DNA from: Chlamydomonas sphaeroides
Taxonomy: Eukaryota; Chlorophyta; Chlorophyceae; Chlamydomonadales; Chlamydomonadaceae
DNA length: 64,000 nucleotides
Assembly (NCBI GenBank): GCA_001662425.1
Contig: BDDC01000033.1
Location: 31,062 to 95,061, forward strand
Reading direction: 5' to 3'
This document shows positions 49,845 through 60,178 of the stretch, one piece after another; the stretch's first letter is position 1, and every line of letters begins with the position of its first letter. Under the pieces are notes generated by a model that saw only the letters and a program-made list of their open reading frames with translations, ran no database searches and was not told where the DNA came from. Made by a program: the position numbers and the translations under genes.

Positions 49845-52800
49845 ATGCAGAGGAGCAGCAGGTACAGCTCAAAAGCTCATTTAGAGGTTAACGTAGGTTT
49901 ACCTGGCTGCACGCACGGCCTAGAGGCGAAAGCGATGGTCTTCGAATGCCTGAATTGCGACAGGATACATCGCCAGCCGCAGAAACGCATCCCTGCTTGT
50001 AGGATGTGGATGCAATATGCAAGGCCGCGTACGTGGAGGCGGCGCCAGCACCGACACCGCCCCAAGCCCTGACTGGGAATGTGCCGCTGGCCGGCATTCT
50101 GTGCATAGGCCTTCTGATCCTCCTTGCCGGCGCCGGCGGCGGCTTCGGCATCGGCTGGGCGGCAAGGGGCAGCACTCTGGCAGCACAGCCCGCTGCGGCG
50201 CCCTCCAGCGCTGCCGTCATCCTCGAAGGGGTGAGGCCCCGCCACCACTCGGCCGGAGGGTACACCGGACGGCGGTTACGTCCGGTTACGATGCCGACCG
50301 GTGACGCTCCGCCCCGCCATGACCCGCTCATACCCTGAGATGATCTCCAACAACCTCTGGCTCCACCCACGTGCCCACCAGGCCGGCGGCGGCGCCGGGG
50401 CCGGCAACAGCAGCTCCCAGCTGCCGCCCAACCTGCTGCGGCCCTTCCGCCCGCTCGACTACCAGGCCAACCTGCCCAACGAGGCCGTACAGCAGCATTA
50501 CCAGCAGGTGCGTGTGTGTGCGGTGCATTTGTACGTCAAGTGAGCCGCACTGTACGGCACTGGGGCCGTGCGACACGCCACGAGCAGGCGCGGTGGCGCC
50601 ACGCCGCTCATCGCGCCCGCGCGGCCCGGCCGCCGCTTGTGTGCCGCAGGCGGCGGCGCTGGGGTCGGCCTTCCAGGTTCTCACCTACGCGGTGTCCATC
50701 CTGGCCAACACCAATGCCACCTTTGACCCCATCGGTAAGCCCTACACACCCACACATGTCCACGCTTCTGAACACCCACGGCCATGGCCGCCCACAAGGC
50801 CAGCCCGTGTCGCTGCGGCACCGCCCTCCACCGCGCCCCGAGCCCCGGCTCTATCACGCTTCCTCCCGAGGCCGTCCACGCAGCCTCACGCCACGCAACT
50901 CACGTCGCCCGGCTTATTCCCACCAAGCCCAGCCGCCCAACGTGTCCGCCCGCCTGCTTGACCGCTCGACTCGCAGTGCTGCGCAACTATGTGCTGGCCA
51001 AGCACCGCACCAGCCAGGGCCCCCTGGCTCGGCTGTACGACGTGGCACAGCGGCTCACGGTGCGGCGGCAGGGAGGAAGGGCGGGCGGGAGGGCGGGAGG
51101 GAGGGCGGGAGGGAGGGCGGGGTTGGTGCTGGGGCAGTGGCGGTGATGGTGGTTGCGCTGCTGCTGTTGCGGGGCCGGCAGCGGCCTTGGCTCGAGCGAG
51201 GCGGGGTGCGCGTCCCGCCATGAGGCCGATGGCGTGGGCTGCTAGCCAAGCGAGCTGCCGCGTGGCTTCAGTGAAGACCCATTCGGTGACTTCGTGAAGC
51301 ACCCTCTGCCCCCCCCCCTCTGCCGCCCCCCTCTGCCGCCCCCCTCTGCCGGCCCCCTCTGCCGCCGCCCCCCCAAGGTGTCCCCCGACTTCGCCTCGCA
51401 GCTGCACACACTGTCCGCCAGCTTCCTGGACGTCTTTGAGTACCTGGCGCAGGCCGCGGGCCAGAGGTGCGCCGCATCCCGGCAGCTGCGTCGGCTGGTG
51501 GCGGGGGCGATAGATGGGGGCAGCACGCAGCCAGGCTGAGTCAGCGGTGCTCTGCTCTGTCGCGAGGACCGGCGAGCGCGGTCTTGGCCAGGGGGCGCGG
51601 CGGAAAGGCGCCCTGGGTGCCTCACCAGCCGGGATCCCTCCGCAGTGGGCAGTGCCATGCGCGTGTGCGGCAGCCAGGGTGTCCTATTGGATGGCCTGGG
51701 CAGCAGCAGCGCCCGCTTGGCGGCTGTGAGGCGTCCGAGTACCTTTCCCCGTGTCCCCACCACCGCCGTGCGCCCCCCCTTCCCCCGCCAGCGGACTGCT
51801 GCCGGGCTCCCCGCTGGCGGCCGGCGCCGCGGGCGCCAACGGCGGCCTGGGCATGCTGCGCGGGCGGCGGCTGGCGGCGGCTCGCTCCTCGGAGGCCCTG
51901 GCTTCGCAGCTGATCAAGGCCTTTGTGAGTGCGGGCGCGCCGCCTCACGCAGTGCCGCCAGCTGCTGCCAGCTGCCGCCCAGCTGCTGCCTGGCTGCCCA
52001 CCTCCCCCACCCCGCCGGACCTGATGCTGCCGCCCAATCCAACGCCAGGTCAAGGCCGGACTCCAGTCGCCGGAGCTGCAGGTACCGCTGCCACGCCGGC
52101 CGGCAGCCATCGCCGGACGGCGCATGCATGTCTGCTTCATGCATGTCTGCTTCATGCATGTCTGCTTCATGCATGTCTGCTTCATGCATGTCTGCCACCG
52201 CACCCTACAGTGGCGGCAGTGGCGGGCCGGCCAGCTGCTCGGGGGCGCCCCTCCCCACACTGGCCCGTTCGGCACAGCCGCGCCTTCCCTGCCACATGAC
52301 AACCCCCAGCACCCGGGGCCTGCACGGCACCCCACCAGCCCCAACGCCTCCTCGCCCTGCTCGCCCTTCCCCCGCAAGGCCCTGCCTCCTACACCACCGC
52401 CCGCCTGCGCCCACTGCCCCTCTCCCTTCGTAGGCTGTGCTTGGGGCCCGGGCTGTCGCAACGCACATTTGCAACTCGTCCGTTACTCCCATGATACCCT
52501 CCCTCCTCCCTCCACAGGCAGTGCTGGGCGACCTGACGCCCATCTTTGGCGACGTGGATGCGGTGGTGGAGCTGCTGATGGACGCCTTCCTGGCGCTGCG
52601 GGGGCTGGCGGCGGAGGCGCCGCAGATCGCGGCCGCCATGGCCGACGCGCACCCCGACCTGACGCGGCCGCCGCCGCGGCCGCCGCTGCCCATCGCGGGC
52701 CACGCCAACACGTCGCTGCTGGTAGGTGCAAGGGCGCGGGAGGGGTGCGGGAGGGGTGCGGGAGGGGTGCGGGAGGGGTGCGGGAGGGGTGCGGGAGGGG

Positions 52801-55800
52801 CGCGGGAGGGGCGCGTGGGCCGCAGAGCGGCAGCGAGCTCGTGTGGCGGTCCCGCAAGGTTGCCGCGTAGCCGTGCTGCCGGGCCGTGATGCGCCGTACA
52901 TGCCTGCCGTGACGCCGTGCGCCATGCGCGCAGGTGTACGTTGACCCGTACGTGCCGCTGGTGGTGGGCGAGGTGGGCGATGAGCACGTGGACGACGGAC
53001 CGGCCCAGCCGCCGCCGGCGGCCGCCCAGCGCCGCGCGCTGGGTGAGGGGGAGCCGGCGCAGGAGAGCGGCGGCGGCGCCGCACCCGCGGCTGCCGGCGG
53101 CACCGCGGCGCGCGCCCCGGCAGCCTTGCGGCGCGGCCTGCAGGAGGGGTCGCCCGGCTCCCTCATCCCGCTGCCGCCTGGCTTCGTGGCTCCCGGGCCC
53201 GAGGCGATGCCCTGGGTGTACGTGCCCACGGCCTGGCACTTTATGCGCTACAGGTGCGAGACTAGGAAAGTGGGACCAGCGGGCGCACCGGCCGGCGGCG
53301 GTGCGATGGCGGCCCATGGGATGGGCGGCACTGCCGGCGGGCGGGCCCCTGGCATGCCATGCGATGACGTGGCCGGCGCCGCCCGCAGGACGGGCGACGG
53401 CGGGTTCGGACCGCCCGGTATCGAGGGCGCCTGCGCCATGGCCCAGCGGATGGTGGAGGTGAGCAGCCAGCAGCCGTCGCTCAGCCCGCGCTGCCTGGGC
53501 GAGGTGGCGTGTGCCGCCGCTGCGGCCTGCCGTGACCCGTTGCTGGCACCGGTCTCGGCCGCAGCCTGTGGCTCCCTGTGGTGCACTGCGTTGGCGCTTC
53601 AGGCAAAGCTGGGGGCGGGGTACTGGCAGCTGCGGGGCATGCAGCGAGGCCCGCCTGGCGCCCCGGGAGCGGCGGCACCGCTCCGGCAGCCTGGCTGCGG
53701 CCAAGGGCCCGACTGTGCTGCTGCCTGCCTGCCGGCGCGCCCCACCATGACCCTGACGCCGCTGCTGCTGCTGCGACGGCCCGTCCAGGTCACGAACTAC
53801 CGCTTCGCTCCGGCGCGCATTAAGCTGTACGTGTCCGAGTGCCGGAACAGCCCCAGGTGTGTGTGGGGGGAAGAGCTGGGCGGAGCGCCGCCGGCCCCGG
53901 CTGGTGCGCGTGCACGTCGTGCGCTGCTCCCGTACTGTGGACGGGAGGAAGGGCCTTCGCACGGACGACCCGACATAGCCTGACGTGTGCGTCTTGCGCT
54001 TGGCCCCACCATCTCCTGGCCTTGCAGCTACCGCTACCTCATACGGGGCAGCCGCCAGGACTGGATCGCGTGCGCCTCACCTGGTGAGCAGCCCTCGCAT
54101 CTTAGTTTGATCCTATGTGATACGCGGACGCCTTATCTCGATAGATCCTATCGACGCCATGAACTAAAATACGAGGGCTGCGTGGGAAGGCGCAGAGGGC
54201 CCCTGAGCTGCTGAGTCGACGGGTGGTGTGCGGCGAGTGGGCCGCGACCCAGGCAGCCTAGCCATGGTGCGGGCAAGCGGGCAGCGGTCAGCGCGCCGCT
54301 GTGACCCCCCACGCGCTGAGTTGTACGGCACTGTACGACACTGCACGCCATCCGCGCACACACAACCCCACGTCGCGTGCTGCTTCATTACTTTTCTTAT
54401 CGATTTCTGAACACACGTGCGCTTGGCCGCCGTGCGCCCCTGTCGTCGCGCCGCGGACCAGGCTTCACCTTTGACAGCGAGTGCGGCTCCGTCATCCGGG
54501 ACGCCGCGGTGGACTACCCGCGCACGCTGCAGCTCTTCGTGGTGGGCGAGCAGCCGCCCACGCAGTGAGTGCAGTGACCCCTGCGCGCCGCGGCCAGGTC
54601 GGGGCGCGCCCTGCCCCCTGCACCGCGCCGCACCTCACCGCACCGCAATCCACGGCCTCAGCCTCAGCCCAATTCCATGCAGCATCAGGCCCCACCCCAT
54701 CCCGTCCACTGTCTACCGTGCGCCCCTCCTGCGCTGCTACTCTGCGGCCGCCTGGTGCTGGCCCATTGGCGAGGCCCATGTCATTTCCAACGCCTGCCCC
54801 CGCCGTCCCCGCCTGCCCCCGCCGTCCCCGCCGCTCGCCCGGTGCAGGTGGACGGGTTACGCCTTTACGCCGGGCGCCGCCGACGACCCCATGTTTGGCC
54901 ACATTGGGCTGACCTGGACCACCGTGGACACCAATGGTGCGGCCGAGGGCGGCAGGGGCGGCGTGGGCTGTGTGCAGGCAGGCAGGGAGGGAGGGAGGGA
55001 GCTGCTACGGCATGGCCTGCCCTACCGGCCCCACACGGCCCATGCGCCGGCGGCCTGCATGCCGCTGTGCCGGCGTCACCGCGCCCCGCTGGCCGCGTGC
55101 TGCAGGCGTCAACAACCGCCTGGCCCTCGAGTCGGGCGCCTCTGCGCTCATGCACGAGGCGCTGCACCACTTTGGGCTGCCGGTGAGGGGTTGTCGCCGT
55201 GGGGCGCCGTGGCGCCGTGCCATGCGCAGTGAGCAGACGTGGCCCGTGGCGCTGTGCCCGGACCCCGCTGGCACCTGGCCAGCGCTTGGCCGCGCCCCGT
55301 TGCCGCCAGCGGGCTACGCGGCATTGCCTCTGGACCCAGCGGCCTGCGCCCCTGTCCGCCCCGAGCCTCCCTGCCTGCCCCCTGCTCCCTGCTCCCTGCC
55401 TGCCCTGCTCCCTGCTCCGCCCCGCAGCACACCTTTAGCGACACCAGCTGCGCCGACAACGACGCGCACGCGGGCATTCGCGACACGCCCGCGGCCCGGG
55501 GCATCGTGTGGGATGCGCCCTGGTCGCAACAAGGCGAGCCCTGCCGGGGCGCCGAGGCCGCAGCCTACCCCATCCACCCCGGGAGCGGGCGCAGCCGCGA
55601 CGGCTCTGGCTGCACGGCTCTGGGACCGCCGCGTGCATCCGACGCCCTGCTGCCACTCCTGCTGCCACTCCTGCTGCTCCCCCGCCCCGCAGCTCGGCTG
55701 CACTGCAGCTGGGTGTGGGACCAGAAGCTGCGCAACGACTGGGACCGCGCCAACCGGGGGCTGGCCACGCGGCTGGGCATACCCGACGACGACTCCAACC

Positions 55801-58800
55801 CCGAGTTCGACAGCTGCCCCGACCAGGTGTGTGTGCGAGCGGGCGCCGGGAGGAGCCAGCAGGTGCTGGCGCCGGGAGTTGGCCGCTACATCGGGTGCAT
55901 CACTGCCGCACTGCCGCACTGCCGCACTGCCGCACTGCCGCACTGCCCTTGCTCCCCCTGGTCAACCCCTCCCCCGTGGCTGCGCCCCTCCCCCTCTGCG
56001 CCCCTCGCAGCCGGGCTTTGACGAGATCGCCAACCACATGGCCTAGTGAGCACGGCCGGGAGGGACGCGGTACGGCAGCCGTACGGCAGCCGTACGGGCG
56101 GTGGCATGGGTAGTGGCAGTGGGTGCCGCACACACCGGGGTGGTGCTTACTACATGTTGAGTATCCCTGAAGACACCCGGTGGCTCGGCGCTGCAGCACG
56201 CCGCGCCCTGTTGGCCGGACGCCAGCGCCGCGCCCCGCCGCTGCCATTCCGCAATCCTCCCTTTTGCATTGCAACCAACATTTCCCCCTGTCCCTCGATC
56301 CCTGCCCCCTTACCTCCACAGCACCTTTGACGTCTGCCTGCTGGCGCTAGGCCACCTCACGCCCGACCAGGCCGCCACGCTGCACTCGACGCTCGCCGCC
56401 AGCAACCCCACTATGTACCAGTGGGGTGCCTACTACGCGCTCAACCCGCCACCCGCCGCGCTAGCGGCCCCGCCCCCGCCCTCGCCGCCGCCACCCCCGC
56501 CCGCGGCGCCGCCTCCGTCTCCGCCGCCCCCTCCACCGCCGCCGGCCGCTGCCGGCACCCTGGCCCCGCCACCTCCGCCGTCGCCTCCGCCGCCGCCGCC
56601 GTGGTCGTCACCGCCGCCGCCGCGGCCCGCCGCCTCCATGTCGGGCCGGCCGTGTGCGTCACGGACGGAGCGGGGCTGCCGCTGCCTGGTGCGTTGGCTG
56701 CGCCGTCGCCCCTTGCGTGGGCCCTCTGGCCACGCCCGCTGCCTCGTGCCGCTGCCAGGACCGGGCCGCACGGGCCGACCGGGCCCCACGCAGACCAGCC
56801 CCGCCTGCGGCGGCGTAGCGGCTGTAGCGGCGCTGATTGGGCGCTAGCAATGCCCGGTGCCACGATGCCGCGGCCGTGATTGCTAGGGGCTGGCGCCGCG
56901 TGGCTGCACGCCCTTGGTTGCTGCCCCGCACTGCGGCGAGGCCGTGTGGGCCCTTTGGCAGCGCCCGGCGCCGCCCCGCTGCCACCTGGCATGCCGCGAG
57001 CAGCCGCCGCCCGCTCCCCAGCCCGAGCGCTCCACACAGATGTGCTCAAGCATCACCACGCCGCGGCCCCATCCCTGCTGCTCCGCTCCTGCCGCAACCC
57101 CTGCACAGCCATTCTGGGAGTTTGAGGGCGCCACCTACCGGGACTGCACCGGCGTGGCCAGCATGGCGCGGCGGGGCAGCATCTGCGCCGTGGACACCGC
57201 CGACGGCAACTGCGTCACCGCCCGCAACACCTGGTGCGGCGGTGGGGCCGCAGGTGGCGCAGCGGGGCGCAGGGCGGCAGAGTAGGGCAGCGGGGCAGTG
57301 GGGCAGCGGGGCAGCGGGGCAGTGGGGCAGTGGGGCAGTGGGGCAGCGGGGCAGACTGCTGGCAGCAGGCTCTACTGTGGTCCCGGTCTTAAGCCAACTG
57401 CGACGTGCGTATGCTGCAGTGGCCCTGTCCTCCCGCCACCCCCTCCACCGCGCAGGTGGGACAACTGCACCCCCGACCCCAGCTGCCAGGGGGCCAACCC
57501 CAGCCCTTCCCCCAACCCGAACCCCAGCCCCAGCCCCAGTCCCAGCCCCTCGCCCAGCCCAGCCGCGGGGCCAGTGAGCTGCGGCCCCGGCGCCACCACG
57601 CTCAGCGGCGCCACCTGCAGCCTCAACGACTGGAAGCTGCGAGGCGAGCCCACGCTGTACAGCGGCTGCGCCAACCCCACCAACGACCCCAAGGGCGCCT
57701 GGTGGGTGGCATCGCCGCAGCCCCAGCCCCTGCCCCTCGCATGCTCACGCCGTACGCCCGCACTGGTCCACCCGCCTGCCCCCAAGCAACATTATGGCGG
57801 CCGCAGTTGGGCAACTGCCACCCCACCCCACACACCGCACATGCCGCTGCGTTTTTCTTAAACGTATGAATGAACTCGCCGCTGCTGCTCGCACAAGCTT
57901 GCGCCTCGGCAACACCCCCCCCCCCCCTTTTTTCCCCCCCTNNNNNNNNNNNNNNNNNNNNNNNNNNNNNNNNNNNNNNNNNNNNNNNNNNNNNNNNNNN
58001 NNNNNNNNNNNNNNNNNNNNNNNNNNNNNNNNNNNNNNNNNNNNNNNNNNNNNNNNNNNNNNNNNNNNNNNNNNNNNNNNNNNNNNNNNNNNNNNNNNNN
58101 NNNNNNNNNNNNNNNNNNNNNNNNNNNNNNNNNNNNNNNNNNNNNNNNNNNNNNNNNNNNNNNNNNNNNNNNNNNNNNNNNNNNNNNNNNNNNNNNNNNN
58201 NNNNNNNNNNNNNNNNNNNNNNNNNNNNNNNNNNNNNNNNNNNNNNNNNNNNNNNNNNNNNNNNNNNNNNNNNNNNNNNNNNNNNNNCTGCTCGGCCGCG
58301 GCCAGGCCTCCCCCAGCGGCGCCAACATTGACTACTGCCACGAGTCGTGCAGCGCGCGCGGCGGCGGCGGGGGCGGCGGCGGCGGTGCGGGCAGCAGCGG
58401 CGGCGGCAGCGGCGGCGGCATGGGCACGGGCAGCGGAGCCGGTGGCGGCGTGGGCACGGGCGGAGGAGGAGGAGGAGGAGCGACCTACCCGCAGCGCCTC
58501 ACCTGCACCCGCGGCTACAAGGGCCTCCCTCGCGGCTGCACGTGTGCCGACCGATACAGGCAGGGCCCGGGGTGGAGGTGGCGGGGCAGCAGCGGGTGCG
58601 CGTGGAGCCCTGCGGACCATGGGCACGTGCGGACCGTGGGCACGTGCGGACCATGGGCACGTGCGGACCGTGGGCACGTGCGGACCGTGGGCACGTGCGG
58701 ACCATGGGCACGTGCGGACCATGGGCACGTGCGGACCGTGGGCACGTGCGGACCGTGGGCACGTGCGGACCATGGGCACGTGCGGGCGCGCAGCTCTCGA

Positions 58801-59428
58801 GCCCAGCACGTGTCCGTGACGCGCCGCCTCCCGGCCCCCGTCCTTGCCACCCGCAGCATCACCTTCGCGGCCTATGGCACCAGCTACTCGAAGCAGGTGG
58901 GGCGGCAGGGCAGCGTGGAGTTGGGTGGGGTGCAAGGGTGGGGGCGTACAAGACGCGCCTGCTGGGGTGGGGCGCAGGGTGCTCGGGCTGCTGGGGGAGG
59001 TGGCTTGGCACAGCACCACGCAGGAGGAAGAGGCATGCGCCGGAAGAACGCACACCAAGCCCCGAGTGCCCTGCTCCCCGCCTGGCCCCCGGCCCCCGGC
59101 CCTCTCCGGCAGGGCGGCTGCACGCTGTTTGCGGAGCCAGCCAGCGGCATGTGCGTCACCAGCTGCTCAGGCAACAAGCAGAACGACCGCAAGTGGGTGC
59201 GGCCGCAGCGTCCTGCTGGGGTGGGGTGGGGTGGGGGCGGGCGCTTGGGTGCCGCGGGCAGGGAGCGCTTGCAGCGTGGTTTAAGCTGCTGCTCATGAAG
59301 CGCCAGCGTTGAACAAGGCTGCGGGGCCCTGCCGCTGCCGCTGTTGCTGCCGCTGCCGCTGTCCCGTAACACGAGCTGCACTGCGCTGCCCCCCGGTGCG
59401 CAGGCCCTGGGTGTGCGAGTGCGCCTAG
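49845..59428 (+). CDS. membrane-anchored M43 (pappalysin-like) metallopeptidase, paralogue 2 (contains assembly gap)
   Basis: Exons in phase: 49845-49886 (tentative), 50003-50230, 50382-50507, 50650-50734, 50977-51059, 51378-51466, 51792-51924, 52049-52081, 52518-52721, 52934-53253, 53389-53458, 53789-53856, 54028-54083, 54462-54564, 54848-54936, 55106-55182, 55428-55533, 55693-55826, 56011-56045, 56322-56688, 57109-57233, 57456-57701, then after the gap up to 58559, 58857-58896, 59113-59192 and 59404-59428 (TAG). About 1,078 residues are visible. One membrane helix (LAGILCIGLLILLAGAGGGFG) lies near the N-terminus. The zinc site HEALHHFGLPHTF, then RDTP, and the Met-turn NHMAY are intact. Pro-rich and Ser-Pro linkers follow, with WWDNC, IDYC and Gly-rich segments, ending CECA. 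It aligns throughout with paralogue 1. The first exon is uncertain: its donor (GAG|GTTAAC) is weak. Confidence 0.82.
51300..51376. repeat. CCCTCTGCCGCCCC-type repeat, intronic
   Basis: About five imperfect copies of a roughly 14-bp pyrimidine-rich unit form the polypyrimidine tract directly before the exon at 51378. Confidence 0.8.
52126..52195. repeat. 15-bp tandem repeat, 4.7 copies, intronic
   Basis: GCATGTCTGCTTCAT is repeated without change from 52126 and ends in a partial copy, inside the intron 52082-52517 of paralogue 2. The perfect copies suggest recent expansion. Confidence 0.95.
52735..52816. repeat. 11-bp GTGCGGGAGGG tandem repeat, intronic
   Basis: About seven copies lie just inside the intron after the exon ending at 52721. 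The last copies have GCGC for GTGC. Confidence 0.92.
55534..55692 (+). other. GC-AG intron in paralogue 2
   Basis: The donor is CAAG|GCGAGC and the acceptor CCGCAG|CTCGG. Splicing gives WSQQARLHCSWVWDQ, matching WAQQAFIRCLDAW of paralogue 1 with no gap. The reading frame stays open through the intron, so retention would add 53 residues. Confidence 0.78.
55901..55947. repeat. CACTGCCG 8-bp repeat, intronic
   Basis: About six copies of CACTGCCG lie in the short intron 55827-56010 of paralogue 2. Confidence 0.9.
56446..56640 (+). other. proline-rich linker, paralogue 2
   Basis: After YALNPP the exon encodes about 60 residues of mostly Pro, Ala and Ser (runs of 5-8 Pro). It occupies the place of the first Ser-Pro linker of paralogue 1 and leads into the first Cys module (GCRC, then PFWEFEGATYRDC after an intron). 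Confidence 0.85.
57285..57354. repeat. GGGGCAGC/GGGGCAGT 8-bp repeat, intronic
   Basis: About nine copies of GGGGCAGY lie in the intron 57234-57455 of paralogue 2. Confidence 0.9.
57942..58287. other. assembly gap (346 N)
   Basis: A run of N begins after homopolymer tracts of C and T, a common place for an assembly to break. It lies between the exon ending NDPKGAW and the continuation LLGRGQASPSGAN, so it should contain intron sequence, an acceptor and only a few codons, judging from paralogue 1. Confidence 0.98.
58560..58856 (+). other. GC-AG intron in paralogue 2, not present in paralogue 1
   Basis: The donor is TACAG|GCAGGG and the acceptor CCGCAG|CATC. Splicing gives CADRYSITFAAYGTSY, aligned without gap to CADGYTISFQGYGTTY of paralogue 1, where this site is exonic. 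It hosts the CACGTG minisatellite. Confidence 0.78.
58612..58785. repeat. 17-bp minisatellite, 10 copies, each with GCACGTGC
   Basis: The unit GCGGACCATGGGCACGT alternates between two forms differing at one base (ACCATG or ACCGTG). Order: CAT, CGT, CAT, CGT, CGT, CAT, CAT, CGT, CGT, CAT. Every repeat junction creates the palindrome GCACGTGC, a G-box/E-box core. Confidence 0.95.
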
Positions 59429-59522
59429 CCCGCTGCGCCCCGCTGGCTGCGCAGCAGGGGGGGGCAGCGCTTTGTGACTGATGAAGAGCTCTGACAACAC
59501 GTTTCCCTGACGGAGCCGCGGC

Positions 59523-59582
59523 GGCCAGGAGGCCAGGAGGCCAGGAGGCCAGGAGGCCAGGAGGCCAGGAGGCCAGGAGGCC
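59523..59582. repeat. GGCCAGGAG 9-bp tandem repeat
   Basis: About 6.7 perfect copies of GGCCAGGAG lie about 95 bases after the stop of paralogue 2, probably in its 3' untranslated region. Confidence 0.95.
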
Positions 59583-60055
59583 GGCGGCTCCGCCCTCCGG
59601 CACCGCGCTGCTGCATAAGCACGCGCCGGCATGGCGCCGGGCTGTGCGTGCTGGCTGGGAGGCATTCATGGAGCTGCGGCGAGCAGCCGTAGCTGCTGAC
59701 CGTACGGCACCGTAGCGAGTAGTATACGCTGCAAGCCAGCAGACTAGTGAGCGCGCCGTGGCGCCGTTCCGGGGACGGGGGTGGACGGGGCGTGGCAGCC
59801 CTCAGGCGTGCGTGCCGGGCCAGCCTGGAGGCCGGCACGGATAAAACCGCCAGGTTCAGGCCCCCACGTCACAGGGGACCGCACTCCCGTCCCGCCAGAC
59901 AGAAGAGCTGAGGTGGACAAATGACTCACCCGGCCGGAGCGGGCGGGGGCGGCGCCGCCATGCCGCGTGGTGCCCTGGTGACGCCCTGCATGTGCGGACG
60001 CCGCGCGTGCGCTGCGTCGGCCAGCGATGCGGTCGCAGCGCTTGTTGAATGGCGT

Positions 60056-60178
60056 GTGGGCTCCGGTGCAGGGGCTGCCCTTCAAAGCCCGAGCCCGAGC
60101 CCGAGCCCGTGAGGTCTGTGGGGCGTTGTGGGCTCCGGTGCAGGGGCTGCCTGTTAAAGCCCGAGCCCATGAGGTCTC
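60056..60178. repeat. direct repeat, two copies of about 50 bp
   Basis: Copies at about 60056-60117 and 60127-60178 share TGGGCTCCGGTGCAGGGGCT, AAAGCCCGAGCCC and TGAGGTCT. The first has three extra-tandem CCCGAG hexamers that the second lacks. Confidence 0.85.

Noticed and set aside
52126..52195. Repeat peptide of MHVCF units in a plus-strand frame
   Set aside because: The 15-bp unit keeps any frame open, but the array lies in an intron defined by phased exons matching paralogue 1.
52205..53962. 585-codon minus-strand open frame
   Set aside because: It is antisense to exons and minisatellites of paralogue 2; the composition is Arg/Ala/Pro shadow.
58612..58785. Possible CRISPR-like array
   Set aside because: Units are directly contiguous with no spacers, inside a eukaryotic intron; it is a minisatellite.
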